A model generated the notes under the pieces. The model had not been told where the DNA came from and made no database searches. It saw only the letters and a list, made by a program, of their open reading frames with translations. A program made the translations under genes and the position numbers. 31,193 nucleotides of DNA from Chryseobacterium sp. (lineage in GTDB: Bacteria > Bacteroidota > Bacteroidia > Flavobacteriales > Weeksellaceae). Location: NCBI GenBank assembly GCA_003248755.1, contig QFQW01000056.1, forward strand, positions 1 to 31,193, given 5' to 3'. Every line of letters starts with the position of its first letter. Position 1 is the stretch's first letter. Shown here one piece after another: positions 24,091 to 31,056 of the stretch.

Positions 24091-25533
24091 ATGGAAACAA
24101 TAATTAAAGAAATTAATCTTCGTAATCTGGGAATTACGTTTTTAATTGGAATTGTTCTGTGGTTCATTCCAACACCTAAAGGTGTTCAGGATGATGCCTG
24201 GCATCTCTTTGCTATTTTTGCAGCGACTATTATCGGAATCATTTTGAAAGCTGCGCCAATGGGAACAATGTGTATGCTTGCAGTTGCTTTTACGGCATTT
24301 TTTCAACTGTTGGCGCCTGGAGATGCAGGAAAATCAATTACCAAAGCTCTAAGCGGTTTTGGAGATAAAGTGATTTGGCTGATTGGTATCTCGTTTTTCA
24401 TTGCAAGAGGCTTTATAAAAACGGGATTAGGAAACCGAATTGCATTTTTATTTATCAAAGTTTTTGGGAAAAGTTCTTTAGGGCTGGCTTATGGTTTAGG
24501 TTTAGCCGACCTTTGTCTCGCACCTGCAATCCCTAGTAATACAGCTCGTGGAGGTGGAATTATTTACCCGATTATGAAATCTATGGCAATCAGTTTTGGG
24601 TCGCTTCCTGAAAAAGAAGAGACACATAGAAAACTCGGTGCTTATCTTACTTTGAACAGTTATTATATGAATCTCATTGCTTCGTCTATGTTTCTGACAG
24701 GAACTGCAAGTAATCCGATGTGTCAGAAATTTGCGGCAAATCTTGGAATTAATATTTCCTGGATGTCCTGGGCTGTTGCGGGTTTTGTTCCAGGTGTCGT
24801 TGCTTTCTTGGTCGTGCCATTGGTTCTTTATAAATTATATCCACCTGAACTGAAAGATACACATGATTCACAAAAAATGGCAAGTGATAAATTAAAAGAA
24901 ATGGGAAAAATCACAAAATCAGAATGGCTGATGCTGTTAGCATTTTTTGTGCTTCTTTTTCTTTGGATTACAGGCGATTTACTTTCCATAGATGCGACTA
25001 CGACAGCTTTTGTAGGATTGGTTTTATTACTTCTCACATCGGTATTAACTTGGGAAGATGTGAAGTCTGAGAAAGGTGCTTGGGACACAATTGTGTGGTT
25101 TGCTGTTTTGGTTATGATGGCGAGTTCCCTTAACGAACTTGGATTTATTGGCTGGTTTAGTGAACTGATAAAAACCGAAATTGGTGGATTAGGCTGGCAA
25201 TATGCATTCCCTGCAATCATATTGGTTTATTTTTTCAGTCATTACATTTTTGCGAGTGCAACTGCTCACGTTGCCGCAATGTATGCCGCACTTTTGGGAG
25301 TTGGCGTTTCATTAGGAATTCCGCCGATGCTTTTGGCTATGATGCTTGGATTTATGGGTTCTGTTTATGGTGTTCTCACACATTACGGTCACGGTCCGGC
25401 TCCGGTTTTCTTCGGAAGTGGTTTTGTTGACCTGAAAGATTGGTGGATACGTGGTTTGGAAATCGGTATTGTTTTATTGATTATCTATATGGGAGTTGGT
25501 GGATTATGGATGAAAGTGATTGGATATTATTAA
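24091..25533 (+). CDS. DASS-family (CitT-like) dicarboxylate/tricarboxylate transporter
   Basis: This 480-residue inner-membrane protein has about 11-13 hydrophobic helices. It carries both substrate/ion-site signatures of the divalent anion:sodium symporter family: LAPAIPSNTARGGG (about 146-160) in the first repeat and YGVLTHYGHGPAPVFFGSGF (about 427-446) in the second. The latter resembles CitT and plastid 2-oxoglutarate/malate translocators (LTPYATGPAPVYFGSGY) more than SdcS-type transporters. Substrates are likely citrate, succinate, malate or 2-oxoglutarate, taken up by sodium symport or exchanged. It follows the porin gene at 15 bases and ends the plus-strand operon, facing the DUF2461 gene. 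Confidence 0.9.
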   Translation: METIIKEINLRNLGITFLIGIVLWFIPTPKGVQDDAWHLFAIFAATIIGIILKAAPMGTMCMLAVAFTAFFQLLAPGDAGKSITKALSGFGDKVIWLIGISFFIARGFIKTGLGNRIAFLFIKVFGKSSLGLAYGLGLADLCLAPAIPSNTARGGGIIYPIMKSMAISFGSLPEKEETHRKLGAYLTLNSYYMNLIASSMFLTGTASNPMCQKFAANLGINISWMSWAVAGFVPGVVAFLVVPLVLYKLYPPELKDTHDSQKMASDKLKEMGKITKSEWLMLLAFFVLLFLWITGDLLSIDATTTAFVGLVLLLLTSVLTWEDVKSEKGAWDTIVWFAVLVMMASSLNELGFIGWFSELIKTEIGGLGWQYAFPAIILVYFFSHYIFASATAHVAAMYAALLGVGVSLGIPPMLLAMMLGFMGSVYGVLTHYGHGPAPVFFGSGFVDLKDWWIRGLEIGIVLLIIYMGVGGLWMKVIGYY

Positions 25534-25580
25534 AATATGTGCATTGAATTAATTGATTAATGTAATGCTAATTGATAAAT

Positions 25581-26249
25581 TTAGTTAGCAATAGCTTCAT
25601 TAAGAAAACTATTAAAAGGGTATATTTTTTCAAAAATATTAACTGTGTTTTTTACGAAATTTTTATCCAAAACATCTTCATTTGAAAGCGGATGAAAAAC
25701 AGTAAACTGTTTGAATTTGAGATAATCGCCCATTGGATTTTCTTTGTCAAAACCTTGTGGCACTTTTACCAGTTTATCGCCTCGTAATTCCAGATTATCT
25801 TTGAACGTTTTTTTGTTAAGGATTTTCAGAAATTCATCACCCTCAGCACTGATTCTTTCACGGATGGCTTTCAGGTTTTTAGGTTCGGTCATATACACAC
25901 CGCCGGCAAGGAACGATTTGCCAGGCTCGAGATGAATGTAATAACCAGCGTGATTCAATGTTTTTGGCCCTTTTTCTACCAACGAAGCACCAATATTGGT
26001 TTTATAAGGTGTTTTATCTTTCGAGAATCTTGTGTCTTTGTAAATTCTGAAAATACAATTTTTAGCTTCTAATCTTTCTAAGCTGTTGTCAAATTCTGAA
26101 ACTCCGGAAATGATTTCGTTTACTACATTTTCGACATTTTCTTTAGCACTAAGATAAAGATGTTTGTTCTCATTGAACCATTCTCTGTTATTATTGATTT
26201 CTAATGTTGAAAGAAAGTTTAATGTTTCTGGGTGTATGATGTTTTTCAT
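25581..26249 (-). CDS. DUF2461 family protein
   Basis: This 222-residue soluble protein matches the DUF2461/TIGR02453 family along its length. Family-typical segments are the N-terminal FLSTLEINNNREWFNENKHLY, the central FRIYKDTRFSKDKTPYKTNIGA, and GYYIHLEPGKSFLAGGVYMTEP. The family's function has not been established to my knowledge. No signal peptide or membrane segment is present. It converges with the anion transporter gene, with 47 bases between the stops. Confidence 0.88.
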   Translation of the reverse strand: MKNIIHPETLNFLSTLEINNNREWFNENKHLYLSAKENVENVVNEIISGVSEFDNSLERLEAKNCIFRIYKDTRFSKDKTPYKTNIGASLVEKGPKTLNHAGYYIHLEPGKSFLAGGVYMTEPKNLKAIRERISAEGDEFLKILNKKTFKDNLELRGDKLVKVPQGFDKENPMGDYLKFKQFTVFHPLSNEDVLDKNFVKNTVNIFEKIYPFNSFLNEAIAN

Positions 26250-26277
26250 CAGTTTAATATTTTGATTAAAATTAAAT

Positions 26278-26305
26278 AAAAAATCCTGCTCATTGGCAGG
26301 ATTTT
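26278..26305 (-). terminator. Rho-independent terminator of the small T9SS gene
   Basis: AAATCCTGC (26281-26289) pairs perfectly with GCAGGATTT (26296-26304) around TCATTG. Read on the minus strand, six T residues follow the stem (A-run at 26278-26283). It lies just after the stop of the gene at 26311 and before the DUF2461 start. Confidence 0.8.
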
Positions 26306-26310
26306 CAATT

Positions 26311-27225
26311 TTATTGCTTGATGAATTTTGAATTGTAAGTTTTGTTCTTATTTGTTTTTACATCAATCAAATAAACACCTTTTGACAAACTTTCTACATT
26401 GATTTCACTTTGTTTCGAAACCGTTTTTAGTTTTTGTCCGGCAACATTGTAGATGTTGATTTCGCTGATGCTTTCGTTATCAGAAAGATTGATTTTCAAA
26501 ATATCTTTTACAGGATTAGGATATAATTTAATGTTGCCTTTTGTGACATCATTTATGGCCATTACTTCATTATTAATTTTGATATTATCAATATAAGCAT
26601 GTCCTCCAAAATTATCATGCAGAAAAATTACACCCATGATATCAGTTTTAGAGAAATTTTCGCCAGTATAAACCAGATTACCATCAATATAATATTTCAG
26701 CTCGTTTTCAGAACTTACAGCTTTCAGCTTGTACCATTTGTTAGCTTCCCAAGTAAAATCGGTTGTGTCATAATCGTAATCTATACTATTGACAACTTCC
26801 AGATTCCCAGTGTAGTTGAATGAAAATGTTGAGATGGGTACAAATTCTTCGTCCACAGCACCGTAAGTTCCAAACTCAAAAGTAGATCCCTCTAATTCGG
26901 AAATATAAACATCAAATTCAACCGTTGCAGTTTTATAGTCATAGCTTTGATTCAGAACTTTCCCCGCACCATAAATAGGAAACCAGCCAAAATCTTCGTT
27001 CATGTCTACTGCAATTTTGAGCGCATTGCTTCCTGATGTAGCGTTTTCATTGGAAATTGTCTGGTTATTGATTGGCAGTTCATCATTATTCAAAGTCACT
27101 TCCCAACCATTTTGCCCATGAATATTTCCTAAAGTGTAGGATTCTGAACTTTCAAATGAAATGGTACTTTGTGCCCATGAAAATGATGAAAATAAGGATA
27201 GAATTAGTAAGTATTTATTTTTCAT
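26311..27225 (-). CDS. T9SS-exported protein with jelly-roll-like domain
   Basis: This 304-residue protein has a signal peptide (1-19, FSSFSWAQ). A beta-rich domain of about 20-220 follows, with spaced aromatic strands (ANKWYKLKAVSSENELKYYID, HAYIDNIKI) like those of LamG/concanavalin-type lectin or carbohydrate-binding jelly rolls. A type A T9SS sorting domain starts at about 228 with YPNP at 235-238 and ends TYNSKFIKQ. No catalytic motif is visible. A surface or secreted binding protein is the likeliest role. Its 3' end is marked by a strong terminator, and the gene appears to be transcribed alone. Confidence 0.85.
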   Translation of the reverse strand: MKNKYLLILSLFSSFSWAQSTISFESSESYTLGNIHGQNGWEVTLNNDELPINNQTISNENATSGSNALKIAVDMNEDFGWFPIYGAGKVLNQSYDYKTATVEFDVYISELEGSTFEFGTYGAVDEEFVPISTFSFNYTGNLEVVNSIDYDYDTTDFTWEANKWYKLKAVSSENELKYYIDGNLVYTGENFSKTDIMGVIFLHDNFGGHAYIDNIKINNEVMAINDVTKGNIKLYPNPVKDILKINLSDNESISEINIYNVAGQKLKTVSKQSEINVESLSKGVYLIDVKTNKNKTYNSKFIKQ

Positions 27226-27235
27226 AAACTAAAAT

Positions 27236-27256
27236 TTTTGCCAATTATAGGCAAAA
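27236..27256 (-). terminator. Hairpin between the DNA glycosylase and T9SS genes
   Basis: TTTTGCC (27236-27242) pairs perfectly with GGCAAAA (27250-27256). On the minus strand only a short ATTTT follows. It may be a weak terminator for the glycosylase gene or a leader hairpin 11 bases before the T9SS start. Confidence 0.35.
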
Positions 27257-27328
27257 TAATAGTTAAATCAAATCTTTGATAATTGTAATTGCGTTTTGAT
27301 GCTCAGTTTTCGTTAAATTGAATGTATT

Positions 27329-28048
27329 TTAGTATAATTTTTGGTCGGTTTCACAATAGAAACTTCTGCGTTTGGATTTGCCTGTAATTTTACTGGTCAA
27401 TGATTTGCCGCATTTCGGACAATTCTTTTGATGATGTGCTTTCCAATGTCTTTTTAAGGTGTTTTCCATTTTCCATTTAAGAAAATCGAAGCTGTAATTC
27501 CTGGCTTCCATAATTAATTCATCCAGTTTTTTTGAAGACAGATTTCCAACTTGGCTTTCCGGCTGAACAGCAATTCTGAAAAGAACTTCATTCTTGATGA
27601 TATTACCGACACCTGAAAAAATATCCTGATTCATCAGTGCATCACAGGCCATCATTTCGGGATTGGATTTTAATTTTAATTTGGCTTTTTCCGGATTCCA
27701 TTGGTTGCTCATCACATCTGCTTCCCAATCTATTGTTTTTAGAAAATCATTTGGAAGAAGTTTGATAGAACAGGTATAAAATAATGCTTTACCATTTTTA
27801 AAACTCAATCCTAAACGCAAATTACTATCAGGCTTTGTTTGCTTGTCAATTTCATAAGAACCAAACATCAGGAGATGGATTCTAACATTGATCTCATCAA
27901 AAATCAGATAGGTCTGTTTGCCATAAAGCCTGATTTCTTTTAGTATTTTACCGACAAGCTTTGCATTCCCAACAACTGCAGTCACTTTTTCTCCTACAAA
28001 TTTGTTGAGATCTTCTTTCATCAAAACTATGGATGGACCTTCTGGCAT
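27329..28048 (-). CDS. Fpg/Nei-family DNA glycosylase (endonuclease VIII-like)
   Basis: This 239-residue base-excision-repair enzyme starts MPEGPS; after methionine removal, P2 is the expected Schiff-base nucleophile and E3 the catalytic acid. K44 in LYGKQTYL fits the conserved beta-hairpin lysine. The helix-two-turn-helix region contains DIFSGVGNIIKNEVLF (142-157). A C-terminal zinc-finger-like hairpin has CPKC (C210, C213), the DNA-contacting R228 region (KSKRRSFYC) and C232, but the fourth ligand position is D235 rather than cysteine. It should excise oxidised bases and nick the abasic site. It is divergent from the dGTPase-like gene, with 72 bases between the start codons. Confidence 0.9.
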   Translation of the reverse strand: MPEGPSIVLMKEDLNKFVGEKVTAVVGNAKLVGKILKEIRLYGKQTYLIFDEINVRIHLLMFGSYEIDKQTKPDSNLRLGLSFKNGKALFYTCSIKLLPNDFLKTIDWEADVMSNQWNPEKAKLKLKSNPEMMACDALMNQDIFSGVGNIIKNEVLFRIAVQPESQVGNLSSKKLDELIMEARNYSFDFLKWKMENTLKRHWKAHHQKNCPKCGKSLTSKITGKSKRRSFYCETDQKLY

Positions 28049-28104
28049 AATGAATTTTTTTCAGGAAAAATCAAATATTATTCCTTTAAAAATAAAATAT
28101 GGCT

Positions 28105-28112
28105 TATTTTTG
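28105..28112 (+). promoter_or_regulatory. Candidate -7 element (TATTTTTG) for the dGTPase gene
   Basis: An exact TAnnTTTG match ends eight bases before the ATG at 28121, again implying a nearly leaderless message. No convincing TTG lies 17-20 bases upstream. It sits in the short divergent gap with the glycosylase gene. Confidence 0.45.
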
Positions 28113-28120
28113 AAACCATT

Positions 28121-29476
28121 ATGGATCTTAATTCAATTTTCACCAATCAACGTACAGGAAATAATCCACACACAAAAGTTTCCAGAACTGATTTTCAGCG
28201 AGATTTTGACAGGATTATTTTTTCATCCGCATTCAGAAGATTGCAGAACAAAACCCAGGTTTTTCCACTCCCGGGGAGCGTTTTTGTACATAACCGTTTG
28301 ACGCACTCATTAGAAGTTTCTTCTGTTGGCCGTAGTCTGGGAAGTGTAATAGGAGAATTTATCCACGATAATTTTACCAATGACCTTACTGAAGAATCAA
28401 AAAATTTTTATCTTCATAATTTAGGAAATGTCATTGCAGCAGCCTGTCTTTGTCACGATGTTGGGAATCCTGCCTTCGGACATTCCGGCGAAGATGCAAT
28501 TGCCAGTTACTTTGACAGGAATGAAAGGGATTTGAAATCAAAATTCAATGAAAAAGAGTGGGCTGATCTGATTAATTTTGAAGGAAATGCCAATGCAATC
28601 AGAGTTTTGGCTCAACAGCAGCAGGGCAAAGATGCAGGTGGTATCCAACTGACTTTTGCAACCTTGGCGAGTATTGCAAAATATCCGTGTGAAGCTATTG
28701 CTAAAAAGAAAGGCTTTATCCATCGTAAAAAGTTTGGTTTTTTCCAGAACGAAAAAGATATTTTTCTTGAGATTGCAAAAGGAACTTCGATGATCCTGGA
28801 AAATGAAAATCCTTATATTTTCAAAAGACATCCATTTGTTTGGTTGGTAGAAGCAGCTGATGACATCTGTTATAATATTATTGATATGGAAGATGCTCAT
28901 AGATTGGGAATTGTTTCCACAGCAGATTGTAAGAATCTCTTCTTCGAATTAGTAAAATCTGAAACGGATGATATTAATAGAGTAGAGCAAAAACTGAATT
29001 CTATAGGTAATGAAAATGAACAAATTTCTTATCTTAGAGCTAAAGTTATTAATGCTTTAATTAATAAGTCTGTAGAACTTTATAAAGGTAATTTCAATAC
29101 GATCCTTGAAGGTAATTTGAATAAAGGACTTCTGGATATTTATAAATCTGAAAACAAAACCTTACAGGACATCGAAAGTTTTTCCATTGAAAAAATCTAC
29201 AATCATAAAGCAGTTGTAGAAATTGAAAATGCCGGTTACAATGTTATGTATGAATTATTGGATCACTTTATTCCTTCAATTTTGAAATCTGCGGATGAAA
29301 GAAAATCTTACGATAAAAAAGCTCTTAAACTCCTTCCAAAACAATTCTTCTATGAAGAAGGAACAGATTATCAAAAAGTTCTCGGCGTGATTGATTTCGT
29401 TTCCGGAATGACAGACAATTTCGCAACCGATCTTTACAGGAAAATAAAAGGAATTGATATTGGAATGACAATGTGA
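28121..29476 (+). CDS. dgt: Deoxyguanosinetriphosphate triphosphohydrolase family protein
   Basis: This 451-residue HD-domain enzyme should hydrolyse dGTP (or other dNTPs) to the deoxynucleoside plus triphosphate, helping control nucleotide pools in the cytoplasm. The N-terminal SRTDFQRDFDRIIFSSAFRR (21-40) and RLTHSLEV (59-66) are family hallmarks. The metal ligands are H62, the H112-D113 pair in CHDVGNPAFGHSGEDA, and D248 in VEAADDICY. FEGNANAIRVL (153-163) is also conserved. The length fits the bacterial dGTPase-like group, slightly shorter than Escherichia coli Dgt. It sits alone between a divergent repair gene and a convergent lipB. Confidence 0.92.
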   Translation: MDLNSIFTNQRTGNNPHTKVSRTDFQRDFDRIIFSSAFRRLQNKTQVFPLPGSVFVHNRLTHSLEVSSVGRSLGSVIGEFIHDNFTNDLTEESKNFYLHNLGNVIAAACLCHDVGNPAFGHSGEDAIASYFDRNERDLKSKFNEKEWADLINFEGNANAIRVLAQQQQGKDAGGIQLTFATLASIAKYPCEAIAKKKGFIHRKKFGFFQNEKDIFLEIAKGTSMILENENPYIFKRHPFVWLVEAADDICYNIIDMEDAHRLGIVSTADCKNLFFELVKSETDDINRVEQKLNSIGNENEQISYLRAKVINALINKSVELYKGNFNTILEGNLNKGLLDIYKSENKTLQDIESFSIEKIYNHKAVVEIENAGYNVMYELLDHFIPSILKSADERKSYDKKALKLLPKQFFYEEGTDYQKVLGVIDFVSGMTDNFATDLYRKIKGIDIGMTM

Positions 29477-29482
29477 AAAAAC

Positions 29483-29514
29483 AAAAACTCGGAATATAAT
29501 TTCCGAGTTTTTTT
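29483..29514. terminator. Bidirectional terminator between dgt and lipB
   Basis: AAAAACTCGGAA (29483-29494) pairs perfectly with TTCCGAGTTTTT (29501-29512) around TATAAT. The T-run continues on the plus strand, and the A-run gives a T-run on the minus strand. It directly abuts the lipB stop codon (29513-29515), so it serves both convergent genes. Confidence 0.88.
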
Positions 29515-30223
29515 ATATCAATTCGCAACCAAAGACATCTTCAAAATGTCTTTTTATTTTTTCTTTGACTTCTTCCATGTCAACTTCTTTTTCTAATTCT
29601 CTTTTGAGAGAAGTGACTTGTTTATCAGTAATTCCGCAAGGGATGATGTATTCGAAATAGCGCATGTCTGTATTCACATTGAGAGCAAAGCCGTGGATTG
29701 TAACCCAACGCGATGCTTTTACGCCCATTGCACAGATTTTTCTGGCATAAGGCTTTCCTACGTCCAGCCAAACGCCTGTTTCACCATTGGAACGTTCTCC
29801 CTTTAATCCATATTCAGCAATGGTTCTTATAATGACTTCTTCCAGATCCCGCATATAGCGATGGATATCTGTGTAGAAATTTTCCAAATCCAAGATAGGG
29901 TAGCCTACAATCTGCCCAAATCCGTGATAAGTTATATCGCCGCCACGGTTAACTTTGACATAAGTCGCATTGATTTCTTTCAACTTATTTTCATTAGCCA
30001 GAAGATTTTCCTCGTGCCCACTTTTTCCCAACGTATAGACATGTGGATGTTCTACAAATAGCAGATAATTATTAGTTTCTTTCTGATCTTCCGGATAGTC
30101 TCTATTATATTTTTTAATGTCAAGGTTTTGTTTCAGTAATTCTTCTTGATAATCCCAGGAAGGCTGATAATCTTTAGCTCCCAAATCCTGAAATTTTACT
30201 TTTGTGTTGATGATGGAATTCAC
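29513..30223 (-). CDS. lipB: Octanoyl-[acyl-carrier-protein]:protein N-octanoyltransferase
   Basis: LipB moves octanoate from acyl carrier protein onto the lipoyl-domain lysine of 2-oxoacid dehydrogenases and the glycine-cleavage H protein. The 236-residue protein has the family blocks FVEHPHVYTLGKSG (56-69), VNRGGDITYHGFGQ (91-104), and KICAMGVKASRWVTIHGFALNV with the catalytic lysine K169. IIPCGITDKQVTSL has the nucleophile C196. The second block reads HGFGQ where the family generally has HGPGQ. The gene has its own promoter-like element upstream and ends at the terminator shared with dgt. lipA is not in view. Confidence 0.95.
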   Translation of the reverse strand: MNSIINTKVKFQDLGAKDYQPSWDYQEELLKQNLDIKKYNRDYPEDQKETNNYLLFVEHPHVYTLGKSGHEENLLANENKLKEINATYVKVNRGGDITYHGFGQIVGYPILDLENFYTDIHRYMRDLEEVIIRTIAEYGLKGERSNGETGVWLDVGKPYARKICAMGVKASRWVTIHGFALNVNTDMRYFEYIIPCGITDKQVTSLKRELEKEVDMEEVKEKIKRHFEDVFGCELI

Positions 30224-30242
30224 TTTAATTGAATTATTTCTA

Positions 30243-30273
30243 CAAAATTACTCATTATTTGTTCAATTAACAA
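30243..30273 (-). promoter_or_regulatory. Candidate promoter of lipB
   Basis: On the minus strand, TAATTTTG (30250 down to 30243) matches TAnnTTTG exactly, and a TTG (30273-30271) lies 20 bases upstream, within the spacing reported for flavobacterial promoters. The predicted start of transcription lies about 15 bases before the lipB ATG. This is the most complete promoter in the window. Confidence 0.5.
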
Positions 30274-30278
30274 TAAAC

Positions 30279-30302
30279 AAAAAACCACCCAAAAAGGGTG
30301 GT
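30279..30302 (-). terminator. Rho-independent terminator after the T9SS remnant
   Basis: ACCACCC (30284-30290) pairs perfectly with GGGTGGT (30296-30302) around five A residues. On the minus strand the stem is followed by six T residues. It lies 32 bases after the stop of the truncated T9SS gene, which it once ended. Confidence 0.85.
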
Positions 30303-30334
30303 CTCTTATAAAGAATAAAATCTGAAAATATGGC

Positions 30335-30588
30335 TTATTTTACAATAAGCTTTTTGGTTTCTGTCTGTCCTCCGTAAGTGATTTTTACTAGATAAGTTCC
30401 TGTTGAAAGCTTATTAAGATCAATCTCTTGTGTGGAGAATCCGGACTTGTTTATGATAGATGTTTCATATACTTTTTTTCCGGAGAAGTCGAATATTTCG
30501 ATGTTTCCGTTTTTAGAAGCCGTTTCTTTTACATCAAATATGATATTAACTTTTTTGTCTTCTTTTGTTGTAGTTGCATTCCTGGTAG
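30335..30588 (-). pseudogene. C-terminal remnant of a T9SS cargo gene
   Basis: Reading the minus strand down to the TAA at 30335-30337 gives about 80 residues of a T9SS sorting domain. The frame contains NGNIEIFDFSGKKVYETS, LNKLSTGTYLVKI and the ending QTETKKLIVK. The similarity starts around KEDKKVNIIFDV. Near 30580-30590 the base composition changes abruptly. The frame stays open upstream only to a stop at 30632-30634, through GC-rich residues that do not look like a T9SS protein. There is no signal peptide, YPNP motif or start codon, so most of the original gene is missing. It was probably cut by insertion or recombination at that boundary. The intact terminator downstream shows that this was once a normal gene. 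Confidence 0.75.
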
Positions 30589-30653
30589 TGGGCGACGACG
30601 GATCGGCAGATTTCGCCCGCTTGACCGCCGACTACAAAGATTCCAAATTTTAA
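30585..30653 (+). pseudogene. Possible C-terminal fragment of a foreign gene
   Basis: Directly after the boundary, the plus strand reads VVGDDGSADFARLTADYKDSKF and stops at TAA (30651-30653). Most third codon positions in the GC-rich part are G or C, unlike every other gene in the window. That suggests the tail of a coding sequence from a GC-richer source. Upstream the frame runs antisense through the T9SS remnant, so the rest of the gene is absent. At 22 codons it could be chance. Confidence 0.25.
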
Positions 30654-31056
30654 GCGCCATTTTGCTTTTAAAGTCGTTTCGAATTTGCACCCCGGTGATT
30701 TGTTCGGGTCATTGGGTTATTTGAGCTCTTAATTTTTACACCATTTAGCGAACATTTCTTTGTTAGTTTGGGATTTTGTGTTTAAACGTGTATCGAATAT
30801 GCAAATTTAAGTGCCTATAAAGCTGCTTGCAAACGGCATTGGCGGCGCTTATTCCACCAAAAGCGCGCAACTATTTTGAACCCACGGTGTTCCATCGCCT
30901 AGTTCGGCATGTCAACAAATTGTTTTGTGAGCGGAAATGCACTTTTATTCAGGCGGATGGTCAGTGTTAAAAAGCTGTCTAGTGGCGGAATTTAGTGACC
31001 GATAGCAGATTTTGCGTGTGTTCACCTGCCTGTGCAAATTCGAAAGCCATCACGCG
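30654..31056. other. GC-richer stretch without a supported gene
   Basis: All frames on both strands are broken by stops or give implausible peptides, and I recognise no RNA family. Visible structure includes the 14-bp inverted repeat listed separately and a small hairpin GCGCTT/AAGCGC (30845-30850 and 30861-30866). ACCC and GGGT segments around 30689-30717 also allow local pairing. The composition differs from the surrounding chromosome, fitting a mobile element, a degraded gene or a structured RNA. Confidence 0.5.
30677..31045. repeat. Long-range perfect 14-bp inverted repeat
   Basis: TTTCGAATTTGCAC (30677-30690) is the exact reverse complement of 31032-31045. Pairing potential resumes just inside: GGTGA (30694-30698) against TCACC (31022-31026). 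The arms enclose about 340 bases of the unexplained GC-richer stretch. They could be terminal repeats of a small element or the closing stem of a large RNA. Confidence 0.6.

Noticed and set aside
30677..31045. Retron-type ncRNA defined by the inverted repeat
   Set aside because: The spacing is much longer than a usual msr-msd, and no reverse transcriptase motif is visible in the adjacent ORF. Kept only as a remote hypothesis.
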